From Ficedula albicollis (taxonomy: Eukaryota > Chordata > Aves > Passeriformes > Muscicapidae), in the NCBI RefSeq assembly GCF_000247815.1, contig NW_004775881.1:378048-442047 (forward strand): 64,000 nucleotides of DNA. Direction: 5' to 3'. Every line of letters begins with the position of its first letter. Within the stretch, counting starts at the first letter, position 1. Positions 13,301 through 22,598 of the stretch are shown here, in pieces. The translations under genes were made by a program, and so were the position numbers. Below the pieces are notes generated by a model that saw only the letters and a list, made by a program, of their open reading frames with translations, searched no databases and had not been told where the DNA came from.

Positions 13301-16300
13301 TGCCAAAATCTGTAGTCCTGGTTTATGGTCTCTTGTGGCCCCCTTTTTGTGGTAGGTCCTGCACTCAAATAGTGGTGTAGTCTGTTGGACCAAGCAAAGG
13401 ATCTATCTGAAACAAATTGGCTTTTTCCTTTTCCCAGGTTAATTTTCAGTTTACAGATATGGGTGGCCATCTTGAAAATGTGTGCTAGGACAGGCACCAG
13501 GAGAGAAAAGGAACACCTGGACTGAGGCATGGCAGCACTAATCTTTCTAAGGTTAGGTGGATAGGGTGAGTAGGACTGGCTGGAGTTAATCAAGAGAACA
13601 CACCCCATGGGAATCTTTTCAGGTTGCAAATAAGAATAAATGTGCTTATCTCTCTCCTAATTTTCAGTGTCTACTCTGGAAAGATTTCCTAAACAGGCAG
13701 ATCTTGTTTGATAGCCCGTTTGCACCTCATGTCAAGCATTCACTTTTGCAGCATGTTGTGGCTAACCTGTGGGCCACTCCTCCTTTGATAAACATTCTCT
13801 GTATATGCTATTTTTAGGTTATCCATTGATAGTATAGAAGCAGAGCTCCACTCACTGTCTGTGAAGACAAGATCTGTTAAAGACAGTATCAGACGAGACC
13901 CAAAACTCTTTCACCAGATGGAAAACTTTCTCCAGGTTTGTAGCATATCTGTGTTAATGTGTTACTGTTGCCTGAATACAGCAGTATTACTCAGCTGAAT
14001 GTAATTTGTGTGGACCTGTTAATAAACAGAAGCACTGTTTTAATATACCTAGCCCGTCAGTTGTACTAAGGTGTTCCAGCCTCATGCTGTTTGTCAAGTA
14101 AGAGTGTTGGAAGGGCTGTGTTTTTACAGGGTGGAATATTGAGTGTACATTGCCCAAGGCTTGTTAGGCAAGTGTGTTTAGTGCATGCAAAATTACTGAT
14201 GAAGATTAGTAGTTAAAATATAAGACAATTTGGAGTGATCTCTGGTTTTGTACTTTGCAGCTGCCCGAAATATAATGTCTGCTTGTTCTGTTATTTGGGA
14301 GTACCTCAGTTTTAGCTGTGAGTGTCCTGTGCGTATGAATCTTGATTGCTGGGTGGCTGAAAGCTGGAAGGTTAAGAGACTCTTTCCTCTACTAATTTAC
14401 CCTTAACACAGAGTCTCTTATTTAGACTCATACCATTATATAGGTGCGGGTTCTCCTTTTTTAAATTTTATTAAGTACTGCAGTGATTTTACAGGCCTGG
14501 ATGTATATAGCACTTACCTTGGAAGCAGAGTTCCTGGTATTTTCTTAGTATATGGTGATGCCTCGAAAAATAAATTTTCGAAATTTTATTAAAATTAAAT
14601 TATTTTTTTTCTGTTTCATGCTACAGGTAATTATTAAAAGTGAGAAGGCAGGTGTTGATCTGGAACTTAACCCACACTGATTTTTCAACTTGCAAATGTA
14701 GCTAATAGTCCCTGTAGTTTTTCAGGACATGAAAAGCTCATGAAGAAAGGGGCAGGTTAAGATTGAACTACCTGTCCTCATTCACTCTGAATTGTTGGCT
14801 TTTATCCATTGCACCCAGACGCTTTAATGTTATGTTTTAACATGTTCGGGATTTAAAAAAAAAAATTAATAGGTGTTTTTATTTAACACTACAACCTTGT
14901 TTAGGCCACATTCCAAAAGAAATGTTGGGGAAAAATAGAATTTTAAAAATGCATACCTTACATAAACACTTCCGGATTTTTTTTCTAAATTGCAAATGAT
15001 AACCAAGCTGATCCAAAAGTCAGCTTTAATTATTTGTGAATAAATCCCTGAAATATGTAGGAGGAACTATTTTTTGATATATGCTTTTATCAGTTGTCCA
15101 GTTTATCTTCAGTCCAGGTTTTATTGTGGGCGCTTTTTTCACTCTTTTTTCTTTTTTTTTTTTTCTTAAGACTAGCAAATCATATTTGTTCCTATCCTAG
15201 TGGTATAATTTTCCAAGTAATTCCTGAATGCAGGTTTGGATTAAGTGGTCACCAGTGCCTCCAGCTGCATTTTCCCACCCCAGTGCTACATTATGAAAAA
15301 TATTTAGGTGACTATGAGTTAGAGAAGAGATTGGTCTGCAAAATTAACTTTTCTTCTCAGGTTACTTTGAGCTACAGGTGGTGTCAGATGTGGGATTGCG
15401 CAAGAATAGAAGTGGATAGCTGGTGATGCAGATAGAGGAGATGGGGCAGCTGATATAAGTGTTTTGAGCAGTTCTGCTTCTCGAAGTCTAATCACAGCCT
15501 TATTCTCTTCCTCCTGAATCTTCTTCCAAACTACTCCCATCCTGTCTGTATTGCTCTACACTTACGATTCAAAGTGCTACTTTGTGGGACATTTTCTGGA
15601 TGTCTTAAAATCCACGTATTTTCAGTGGTTCCTTACCTTTCAAGCATGAAAACCTTTTTTGTTGTGGTCTAGGGTCACCTTAGGAAGGAATTGATTTTGT
15701 GATGTATATCCATGAATCAGTTCACATGTGTTTTTTGAAAAGTGGGGAGGAGGAATTAATCCTTTATGCTTAGTTGAATGTTAAGGGGGAAATGGGAAAA
15801 TAAGGAATGAGGAGCTTTTAAGGCGCTCCCAGAAGGTCTATCAGTGTTCTAGTACAGTCTTTGATTTTACTTATCTAAAATCTAAAGCTGTAAATTTATT
15901 CAAGGGCTTTTGAGTTTTTTCCTGGTTTCCATCCTAGTTTCCATCACTAGAATGTACATTTTGATTGATCCATTTTTCCTAACCTTCTTTACGCAGTTTG
16001 CTGAAATGGCATGTTTCCTTTTGTTAGTACAAGTTCTCTTTCAAAATGTTAATTTCCTGGGCTCCGTAACAACTTCTAGGTTGGAACACAAATTTTCCTA
16101 AGTTCCTAATATATACATGACCTCTTGTGACTTTAATTTTTCTGTCTGGTTCACGTGTGTATGGTTTTTGCTGCAGTTTGCTATAAGGTATCTAAAGGAA
16201 CTTGAGCACCAGAAAGGAGAATTGCAAAAGGAGGGAAATGCTCTCATTGACTTTTTCTGTGAAGACAAAGAAACTATGAAGTTGGATGAATGTTTCCAGA

Positions 16301-19300
16301 TATTTAGGGACTTCTGCATAAGATTCAACACGGCTGTTAAGGTAAGAGCACTGAATGAGGTTCTCACACTTAAAATTAATATTGGCTCACAATAATTAGG
16401 TTATTCTGCTTAAGGAGCATTTTGTATCTTGTAGTATTTGATCTATTTGTTCAAATGGCTACAGATAACCACACTCCTGGAAGCATTCCTTGCCAGAAGC
16501 CAGGTGGAAAATGGCCATTGTGAGCAGCCCTGCTGCTCTGCATCTTGTTTTAGGCGAGTGAGACCACTGGGATGATACATCAGTGTTGTTCATTGGCCTG
16601 CTTGTAAGTGGGCACTTCCCATCTCTTTTGGTGAGGTGGCTGGTGTCTGCTAAGCTGAGCTGTGAGACAGATTGCACAGACTTCCTGACTACAGCTCGCT
16701 GCTTAGGCTTGGCCTGCTAGTATTGGATTGTTGGAAGGGCCTTGAGGTGTGGCACGCCATTCCTTGGATGTACCTGCCTGAATCTGCACTAGCTCGGGCT
16801 CTCCGCTGCCTTCCTTTATATGGCTAGAGGCACTTTACCAAGTAAAGTAAGGGCTGTGTATTCTATTTTTTCCTTTCAAAGGATTTTTGTGGGTGAGATT
16901 AAGAAGTGAAACAGGCCTATGGCAGCAAGGTACCTTATCCCCAGTGTGAGCATTCATTCACCAAGTACCATGAATTGGTCCTAAATAATTCAGAAAACAT
17001 GCTAAGGTGGAGGAGCAGTATTGATGTTGGTTACAGTTTTGGTTCAGCAAAGTCTGCCTATTGTTACAGATATTTCTTAGGTCTCTATAAATAGCATGAA
17101 TTAGATGGATCAGTTACCCTTTTGCAATCTGCATTTGACAGCACTTTGGATAAAAGCTTTGGTTCAGAAAAAAAAAGTCTTGATTCGTAGCGAGGTGACA
17201 GGATGTTCAGCTGATATGCCTGTTGTACCGTTAGTTTACCTATCCTTTACCACCCAAGACAGCACATGATTACATGAGGGTGAACATTGCACAAATGTAT
17301 AAAACCAAATGGTGATAGATATTGCAGCTTAGTTTAGCAAGAGGTGACTTCATCCATGTATGTTCAAATATTGAGGATTGAGGATTTCATTCATAGTCAC
17401 ATATTACAAGTGGTTGTTGGATAGCTGTGACTTTTGAGGTTCTCTCTCTGTGGTAAGCAACTACACTCTAAAAAATGACAAATTGGACTCTTACTTGCAA
17501 ATTTTGAGCTTTGCTGATATTCACAGTAAATCACTGCTAATTATTTTAGTAAAAAGGTTTTACTGTGTTGTCTTTCAAATTCAAACTACCTCTTCTATGG
17601 CTTTCTGAACCAGAGTCCCTCAGCTTAGCTGCCAAAATCTCCATCCTGTCCTGGGCAACCTCTCTACTACAGTTGCCAGTTTTTGAAACCAGCAGTGATT
17701 ATGAGATCCAAAAGCGGAGTGATACATTGATGGTGCTTGAATGGTGTCAGTTGATGTCTAAGTATTGTGAGGCATTGTGTTAACTTTTCTATTTGCTTTC
17801 ATACGCAATTAAGCAATGCCTTTTCACAAAATTTTCAGTCTGTAATGTTAGAGGAAAGTAGGACTGTGTTGAAATTGGACTTGCTGAGGAACAATTGCAG
17901 CTGTAGTAAGGTAGGTTGGAAAAACCACGTTGGCTGTGAGCTGGTCAAACAAGTTTGTCTTAAAATATGAATATAAATATTAGTTTACTCACCTGATAAG
18001 ACTGCTACCTTTTAAACTTAATGAGGACTTGATGCTCTCCATCTTATATCTGGAGCTCTTCGGCTCAACCAAGGAGCTGTTGGGCACTGGAACAGCTTCT
18101 CAGGGAAGAGGTCATGGCACCAAGCCTGATAGAATTCAAGCAGTGTTTGGACAATGCTGTCAGTGACTCTTGGGGATGGTCCTGTCCAGGACCAGGGGTT
18201 AAATTCAGTGATCCCTGTGGGTCCCTTCCAACTCACCATATACTGTAATTCTAAGGTGGGACATCTGCTTGAGTTTGATGGGTCAATTTGTTGGTCTTTG
18301 CGAGGTCTGGTGCATTTTTTTTGTGCATGCTGACCAGATGGTTGTGTTAACCCTTTTAGTATGCAAGGAGCTGCTGTTGATAGGGTTAATGGTTGCACGC
18401 TATGCTTTCCACAGTGATCTCATGTTTGTGTATGTATTGGAGGTTGGGAGTGGGTGATAGCAATGGGAGCTAACTTCAATGGGAAGAAATAAAGGGAGAG
18501 AGGAAGGAGTGTGTCTTGTTCTTGTGCATAGAACACTGTCCTCTGAGACAGGTATTTGTGATTTTCTTCCTTCAGGAGAATAGGGAGCGAGAGATCCAGG
18601 AACTTCATAGTCTGCAAAGGCGAAAGGAGCTGGAGGAGAAGCGTCGATCCTGGGCAGCTGGAGAGCTTGGGAGCTTTGGGCGGAGCAGCAGTGAAAATGA
18701 TGTAGAGATGTTGGCTAAAAACAGACTTGGACAATTTCTTCCCTTCTTGCAGCAGAGGCCTCAAAGCCCTTTGTACAGAAACACAAATTCCAGACGCTCT
18801 CGACTTTCTTTGGGGATGACTGCAGACAGGGAGTTGCAGAGTTTCCTGGAAATCTCAAAAGATGAGGATCCAAACAAGTTTAACAGCCTTCCACGTGCAA
18901 ACACCCGACAAGCAAGACCAAATGTAGCCTGGACAGAATCCAAAGAAACAAGGGATCTCAACTTAAATACCTTGCACTTACAACAACAGTCTGAAATGGA
19001 AGTGAAAAGTGGTGGCCCTGTGCAGGTGCCTCCAGCTCAGCCTAGTCATCTCAGCAGCTTAGCCAGTCCTGGTGCCCATTACTCACAGAGGGGCACTGAT
19101 TACAGCTTGCACACTTCCAACCTGTCCTGTGAGGAGTCCACAGATATAAATGCTCTGGCCCTTGCAATTGAGGAGCATGAACTTGTTAAAGGGTTACGTA
19201 AATTTGATATTCAAGGAGCAAAACCTGCAGAAGATGCACCTTTAATGTATTTAGAGGATGCTGGCGGGACAGACCTGGAGACTTTAGATGATCTAAGCTT

Positions 19301-20618
19301 TAATTCCCTGAGCACTGCCCATGATGAGCTGCCTCCAGTTTGCAGCAGCTCCAGAGAGGCCCACAACCATCAAGCCAAGGCAGTGAGTTGCAAGAATGAA
19401 GTTTTAGAGCCCAGCAGCAGCAGCCCTATGTCTATGGATACAAGTGTTTCAGGAAGTAGAGAAGATGGGCCAGTATGCTACATGTCAGATACCACGACTG
19501 ATTGTTCTTTGACATTAGACTCTGAAGAGGGAAATTATTTTAAATCAGCAGGCAATGAAATAAATGAAGGTGGCAAAGCACGCTCTTCTGGCAATGATGT
19601 TCAACACAAGGCTAGATCTTTCTTCTCAAACCTGAACTCCACCTCTGACAAGAACCTGTCTCTTCACATTTCTGCCAGTGATAAGGATGATGCTGATAAC
19701 AAGCACACCCTTCCTAAAGAAAAACCCATAAAAAATAAAGATCTAGTAGGACCGAAGACAAACTCTCTAAAAGATCGCTCTCCAAGCTTCACAAAATCCA
19801 GTGGCACTCGCCCAGGCCACACAGCTCCTTCCAGACCTGTCAGAACTTTGAATGCCTCTGAGAATGAAAGTATGAGGAAAGTGGTGCCTATTTCTCGGTC
19901 AAACAGGGCACCCAGCAGCATGAAAAAGCCAGAAGCCAAGCCAGCCCTTCGTGAAAGCAGTACGGTGGAAAGTCGGCTGTCTCATCGTAGCTCTGTCCGA
20001 GGCACAACAGACACACTGCCAAGAAGTCCCTATAGGCACAGCATGTCAGTAGAAGAGCCGAAGTTACGAAGGGGCACTGTCACCTCAAGCAGTGCTCATT
20101 TTGATAGGGACAGAGTTGCGCTCAAGAAGCCAAGCTCTAAACCTATTAGGAGTAATGTCAAATCAAAGACAGATGAAACAAAGATGTGTCGCTCCAGTGT
20201 AAAACCCCAGACCCCTGCAGATGACACCAAGGTTGCCACAATCAGTAATCCCAAAGCACCAGCGGCTGTCCCTAACTTTGCAAGGAATACAGTGGCCTCT
20301 TCTTCAAAGCGTGCAAAAGTGGATCTATCCAGCTCATGTAGACCTCCACCCATCACAAGGTCTGTGTCCCAGAGGCTGCCTAAAGTGAAGCCAGCAGCAA
20401 CCTCTGATGATCCAAATCCGAAGGAAAACAGTGTGAGTACCTTAAAGAGAGCAAGCAGTGCCAGAGTGGTTGGAAGAAGCATCCTGCAGGGAGAAGCTGT
20501 CTGCACGAAAGCAGAGCCTGCACCAAAGGAACAGGGAACAGTGGAAAAGGCATCTCTTAAACTGAAGGATGCAAACCAAACCACAATTGGTAAAATACTG
20601 AAGCCATTATTGAAATAA
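7302..20618 (+). CDS. FHDC1: FHDC1 (FH2 domain-containing formin, INF1), 3' eight exons; 5' end outside window
   Basis: Eight exons, join(7302..7387, 7465..7565, 10214..10284, 10402..10509, 11430..11500, 13818..13935, 16177..16341, 18576..20618), splice in frame into 920 residues ending in TAA. Every acceptor is AG, every donor is GT, and the codon phases agree at all seven junctions. Residues 1 to about 240 are the C-terminal half of a formin FH2 domain; the GNxMN motif (GNIMN, residues 81-85) and the [13 protein letters not shown] block are visible. Residues 241-920 form a Ser/Lys/Arg-rich, probably disordered tail. Blocks such as [45 protein letters not shown] and the terminal [10 protein letters not shown] resemble mammalian FHDC1 as I remember it. 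Family knowledge: FHDC1 nucleates actin through FH2, binds microtubules through its C-terminal tail, and influences Golgi and cilium organisation. The N-terminal proline-rich part and first half of FH2, roughly 230-250 residues in the human protein, were not found here. There is no frameshift or internal stop. Confidence 0.95.
7465..7565 (+). CDS. FHDC1: FHDC1 coding exon b (FH2 domain)
   Basis: The acceptor is ctccag and the donor gtaatt. Joined to the previous exon it reads [19 protein letters not shown], then [15 protein letters not shown] and the first base of a split Glu codon. The intron before it is only 77 bases (7388-7464), the shortest in the gene. The [11 protein letters not shown] stretch is strongly conserved in FHDC1. 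Confidence 0.93.
7566..10213 (+). other. FHDC1: FHDC1 intron, 2.6 kb
   Basis: Starts with gtaatt and ends with ttacag. It is AT-rich and shows no coding potential. The only structured element seen is an 18-base tandem repeat near 9467-9512. Confidence 0.8.
9467..9512. repeat. Short tandem repeat, 18-base unit, about 2.5 copies
   Basis: The unit gcacatatattgtttttt begins at 9467, recurs with one change at 9485, and begins a third, partial and diverged copy (gctcatatgt) at 9503. Confidence 0.8.
10214..10284 (+). CDS. FHDC1: FHDC1 coding exon c (FH2 GNxMN motif)
   Basis: The acceptor is ttccttacag and the donor gtaagt. It encodes [19 protein letters not shown] and then NIMNA, which contains the signature GNxMN motif of FH2 domains. 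The 71-base exon ends on a codon boundary, so the next exon begins in phase 0. Confidence 0.94.
10402..10509 (+). CDS. FHDC1: FHDC1 coding exon d (FH2 core, [13 protein letters not shown])
   Basis: The acceptor is tttctttttag. The exon encodes [20 protein letters not shown] then [16 protein letters not shown], 36 codons in phase 0. The [14 protein letters not shown] block is the most conserved stretch of formin FH2 domains. The donor is an unusual CTG|gtatag. Mammalian FHDC1 has Gln (CAG) at this last codon as I remember it, so the Leu here and the weak donor may come from the same base change. Confidence 0.92.
11430..11500 (+). CDS. FHDC1: FHDC1 coding exon e (FH2 domain)
   Basis: The acceptor is tttgtttcag and the donor gtgagt. 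The exon encodes [20 protein letters not shown] then DAA and two bases of a split Arg codon. The EAQKKD stretch continues the FH2 helix begun in the previous exon, which supports that junction despite its weak donor. Confidence 0.93.
11501..13817 (+). other. FHDC1: FHDC1 intron, 2.3 kb
   Basis: Bounded by gtgagt and tttttag. It contains no exon. A stretch at 12075-12155 resembles the head of an ancient MIR-type SINE; the rest shows nothing recognisable. Confidence 0.8.
12075..12155 (+). mobile_element. Relic resembling an ancient MIR-type CORE-SINE, sense orientation
   Basis: The sequence reads like the conserved part of MIR elements: a 'ttctgttcctagttttgct' segment matching the typical 'ttctagtcctggctctgcc', then 'gagcttagggcaatc' for 'gaccttgggcaagtc', then 'cagctgcagaatgg' for 'catctgtaaaatgg'. 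The match is from memory and is diverged, as expected for an element older than the bird-mammal split. Confidence 0.45.
13818..13935 (+). CDS. FHDC1: FHDC1 coding exon f (FH2 C-terminal helices)
   Basis: The acceptor is gctatttttag and the donor gtttgt. The exon completes the Arg codon and encodes [39 protein letters not shown]. Its heptad-like pattern fits the long C-terminal FH2 helices. Phase 0 at the 3' end. Confidence 0.92.
13936..16176 (+). other. FHDC1: FHDC1 intron, 2.2 kb
   Basis: Bounded by gtttgt and gctgcag. AT-rich with short poly-A and poly-T runs (for example a T run near 15150-15164). No repeat family or exon was recognised. Confidence 0.8.
16177..16341 (+). CDS. FHDC1: FHDC1 coding exon g (end of FH2 domain)
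   Basis: The acceptor is ttttgctgcag and the donor gtaaga. It encodes 55 codons, [20 protein letters not shown] then [20 protein letters not shown] and [15 protein letters not shown]. The [24 protein letters not shown] segment is nearly the same as in mammalian FHDC1 and corresponds to the final FH2 subdomain. Confidence 0.95.
16342..18575 (+). other. FHDC1: FHDC1 intron, 2.2 kb, carrying a CR1 tail
   Basis: Bounded by gtaaga and tcttccttcag. The notable content is a CR1 LINE 3' end at about 18070-18253, a little over 300 bases before the last exon. The remainder shows nothing recognisable. Confidence 0.8.
18070..18253 (+). mobile_element. CR1 LINE, truncated 3' end, sense orientation
   Basis: The stretch carries the typical order of a CR1 3' end: 'ggcactggaacagcttctca', 'aagcctgatagaattcaagc', 'gtttggacaatgct', 'tcttggggatggtcctgtcc', and the end 'ggtcccttccaactcaccat' followed by 'tactgtaattcta', a diverged form of the CR1 terminal ATTCTATGATTCTA-type octamer repeats. 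It is 5'-truncated and has no coding capacity. CR1 is the dominant LINE of birds and reptiles. Confidence 0.85.
18576..20618 (+). CDS. FHDC1: FHDC1 last coding exon (end of FH2, coiled coil and microtubule-binding tail)
   Basis: The exon begins after the acceptor tcttccttcag and runs open for 680 codons to TAA at 20616-20618. An upstream in-frame ATG at 18516 lies in the intron and is not the start. The first ~25 residues ([20 protein letters not shown] and following) form a charged coiled coil that extends FH2. Next comes the conserved [11 protein letters not shown] block. The rest is rich in Ser, Lys, Arg and Pro with no membrane segment and looks disordered. Short conserved islands remain ([51 protein letters not shown]). 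In the family this tail binds microtubules. The terminal basic [10 protein letters not shown] peptide is conserved in mammals (TLGRILNPLRK in my memory). Confidence 0.96.
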   Translation, partial: ENREREIQELHSLQRRKELEEKRRSWAAGELGSFGRSSSENDVEMLAKNRLGQFLPFLQQRPQSPLYRNTNSRRSRLSLGMTADRELQSFLEISKDEDPNKFNSLPRANTRQARPNVAWTESKETRDLNLNTLHLQQQSEMEVKSGGPVQVPPAQPSHLSSLASPGAHYSQRGTDYSLHTSNLSCEESTDINALALAIEEHELVKGLRKFDIQGAKPAEDAPLMYLEDAGGTDLETLDDLSFNSLSTAHDELPPVCSSSREAHNHQAKAVSCKNEVLEPSSSSPMSMDTSVSGSREDGPVCYMSDTTTDCSLTLDSEEGNYFKSAGNEINEGGKARSSGNDVQHKARSFFSNLNSTSDKNLSLHISASDKDDADNKHTLPKEKPIKNKDLVGPKTNSLKDRSPSFTKSSGTRPGHTAPSRPVRTLNASENESMRKVVPISRSNRAPSSMKKPEAKPALRESSTVESRLSHRSSVRGTTDTLPRSPYRHSMSVEEPKLRRGTVTSSSAHFDRDRVALKKPSSKPIRSNVKSKTDETKMCRSSVKPQTPADDTKVATISNPKAPAAVPNFARNTVASSSKRAKVDLSSSCRPPPITRSVSQRLPKVKPAATSDDPNPKENSVSTLKRASSARVVGRSILQGEAVCTKAEPAPKEQGTVEKASLKLKDANQTTIGKILKPLLK

Positions 20619-22598
20619 GGGAGAGGGTTTTTTTTTAACCTTGGAATGTGAACACTTGTCCAAGCACTGCATGTCTGTGTAGTAAAATTCCTTAAAACAG
20701 AAACCTTGCCAATACATGGCATCATGTGCTTATTGAAGTATGGCACACTGTTGGGAAAGGGCAAGTAACTATGTTCTGGTCTAAATCCTTTTTTATGAAT
20801 TTGAATGTATTTAAAGCTACTGTGATGAAATGTGAGGAGAACAGAAAATCTTTGCATTTGTGCTAAAAAAAATTACCGGAAACCAAAACGTTTTAAGAAG
20901 TTTTAACTATGAGATGAAACAATTTGTGACAGAAAACATGGATTAAGGCCAGTTTTTTTTTGTGTACGTAAGATTCTTCCTAGGACTCAAGCCTTTGTGC
21001 TTGTTTCTTATTTGATGTCAAAATGAATCCTATGAAACAGTACTGAAATGAACTCTAGGTGATTGTACTTTTCATAGCTTTCAATTGCTTGGATTCGGGA
21101 GCTCTTTTTTGCCTGTTGCAAAGTCCATTGCTGGCAATTGGACAGACTGGGAACTGCTGGCCAAAAAATTATAAAATTGTGTGCTGTTTGTGGCTGTCCT
21201 TAACCTCCCTGAAGAATTTATAGCATGTGTTATGAATGTGTATGTGTCTGGGGAAAGCTTTCTGCTGGGCAGGAGGCTTGTTCTCCAAGAATGTGGCAGC
21301 ATTTTCTTGCATGCACAAGTGGGTATGGCTGTTGCTGCATTGAATAGCACAGCTGGAGGCTGTGCCTGTTGGAAGGGCCATTGGCATGACGACTGCTCCT
21401 GACTTGTTTTGATCACAAGCAAACTTGCCAGCTTTTGGTCATACAGAAGTGCCATATATTTATGATACATATCAGGATGTTTGCAGCTCAGCTCTTGAAG
21501 GCTGCAACGTAGTGCTGAGCACTTTCTTACCATTCCATGTTTCCACTGGTTTGTATACTACCAAACTACTTGAATGTTGCAATGGCTCTGATTGAGCCAT
21601 TAGTTCCCCTGCCTCCTCATCCTCCTCCTCCACTCCTTCTCCTTGTAAACAAGAATATTTAGCATGAAACACAGAGCTTACGCATGACAATGTTTTTGTA
21701 GAGTTCTTTGGTTGCTTCAAATGTGGTTTTTAATGTTTAAAGACTAAAGGAATTAAACTAGCATTTGATAAGCTTTTTGCAAAGTAAAAACACCCCTTTT
21801 TTCCTGCAGATACAGGAAAAAAGTTCTGTCAGACTAAGATACAGAGAATGAGGAAAAACTCATTCAGCATGCTGTGCAACTTCCCAAGAGAAATGTATTT
21901 AGGTGGAGAAAGTGCTGTTCTCCTAAGCATTTTACTTAAAGAACTGCCTTTTATTCACTTATTAATTAAGCCTCATTTGAGAATAAAATAAAAAACAAAA
22001 GGGAAATCTCTTTGGACAAGTGGCATTGACATATTTGTGCTAGATCTGTTTGTCTACTCTATCCCTCTGTGCTGGGAGAGCATAATTCAGTGAGAATGAG
22101 CTCACATGCTTTTTACCGGCTGGTATCACGACAGCTAACCTTGAGGTTTCAATCAGGCAAGGGGCCTTGAGCTCCTCTCACATACCAGCCAATCTGGATG
22201 CAGACATCATACCCAAACACCGTAAAGTATTGCACAGAGCCTCTTGTTTGAGTCTATCCCACAGGGAGAATTTATACAGCCTGCTTTTTTGCAAGGGCAA
22301 ATATTTTGCTTTTTTGCTTTTTGGATGCTGCCTCCATTGTGGGTTAGATACAAGAGCATCTCCCTTGTTATTTGTATCTGTGTGGATGTATGTACATCAT
22401 CTGCAAGAGCAGATGATTGACTTTTTTCCCTTTTTTTTAACAAATTTTATTGGTAGCAAGCTTGAAAAATAATTTAAATGTATTTGGAACATGTAAATAA
22501 ATTTCTATAAACCTGCATAAAAACCCCCTGTATTTAATGGAACATTTATACATTTTGGAGTAACTTGGTAGTTTAATAAAGTTCCCATCTACTGGGTA
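20619..22598 (+). other. FHDC1: FHDC1 3' untranslated region
   Basis: About 2 kb of AT-rich sequence follows the stop codon with no conserved reading frame. AATAAA hexamers occur at 21982-21987, 21987-21992, 22496-22501 and 22575-22580. The last is followed by GT-rich sequence (gggtatgaggtttgta) and is the best candidate for the distal end. The exact cleavage site is inferred. Confidence 0.6.
22575..22580 (+). terminator. FHDC1: Probable distal polyadenylation signal of FHDC1 (AATAAA)
   Basis: A canonical AATAAA hexamer lies about 2 kb after the stop codon, with a GT-rich element 15-30 bases downstream. Earlier signals at 21982 and 22496 could give shorter 3' ends. Confidence 0.5.

Noticed and set aside
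15094..15426. 110-codon open frame in an FHDC1 intron
   Set aside because: It begins in a T-rich tract giving a Phe-rich start, has no splice context or recognisable domain, and looks like chance.
16117..16395. 92-codon open frame as a separate small gene
   Set aside because: Its middle part is FHDC1 exon 16177-16341; the ends are intron read-through.
18516..18575. ATG at 18516 as start of a 700-residue protein
   Set aside because: The 60 bases lie in an intron. The acceptor tcttccttcag at 18575 and the continuous FHDC1 protein across the junction show that the exon begins at 18576.
20096..20857. 253-codon open frame on the minus strand
   Set aside because: It is the antisense shadow of the FHDC1 last exon and its 3' UTR, with no recognisable domain.
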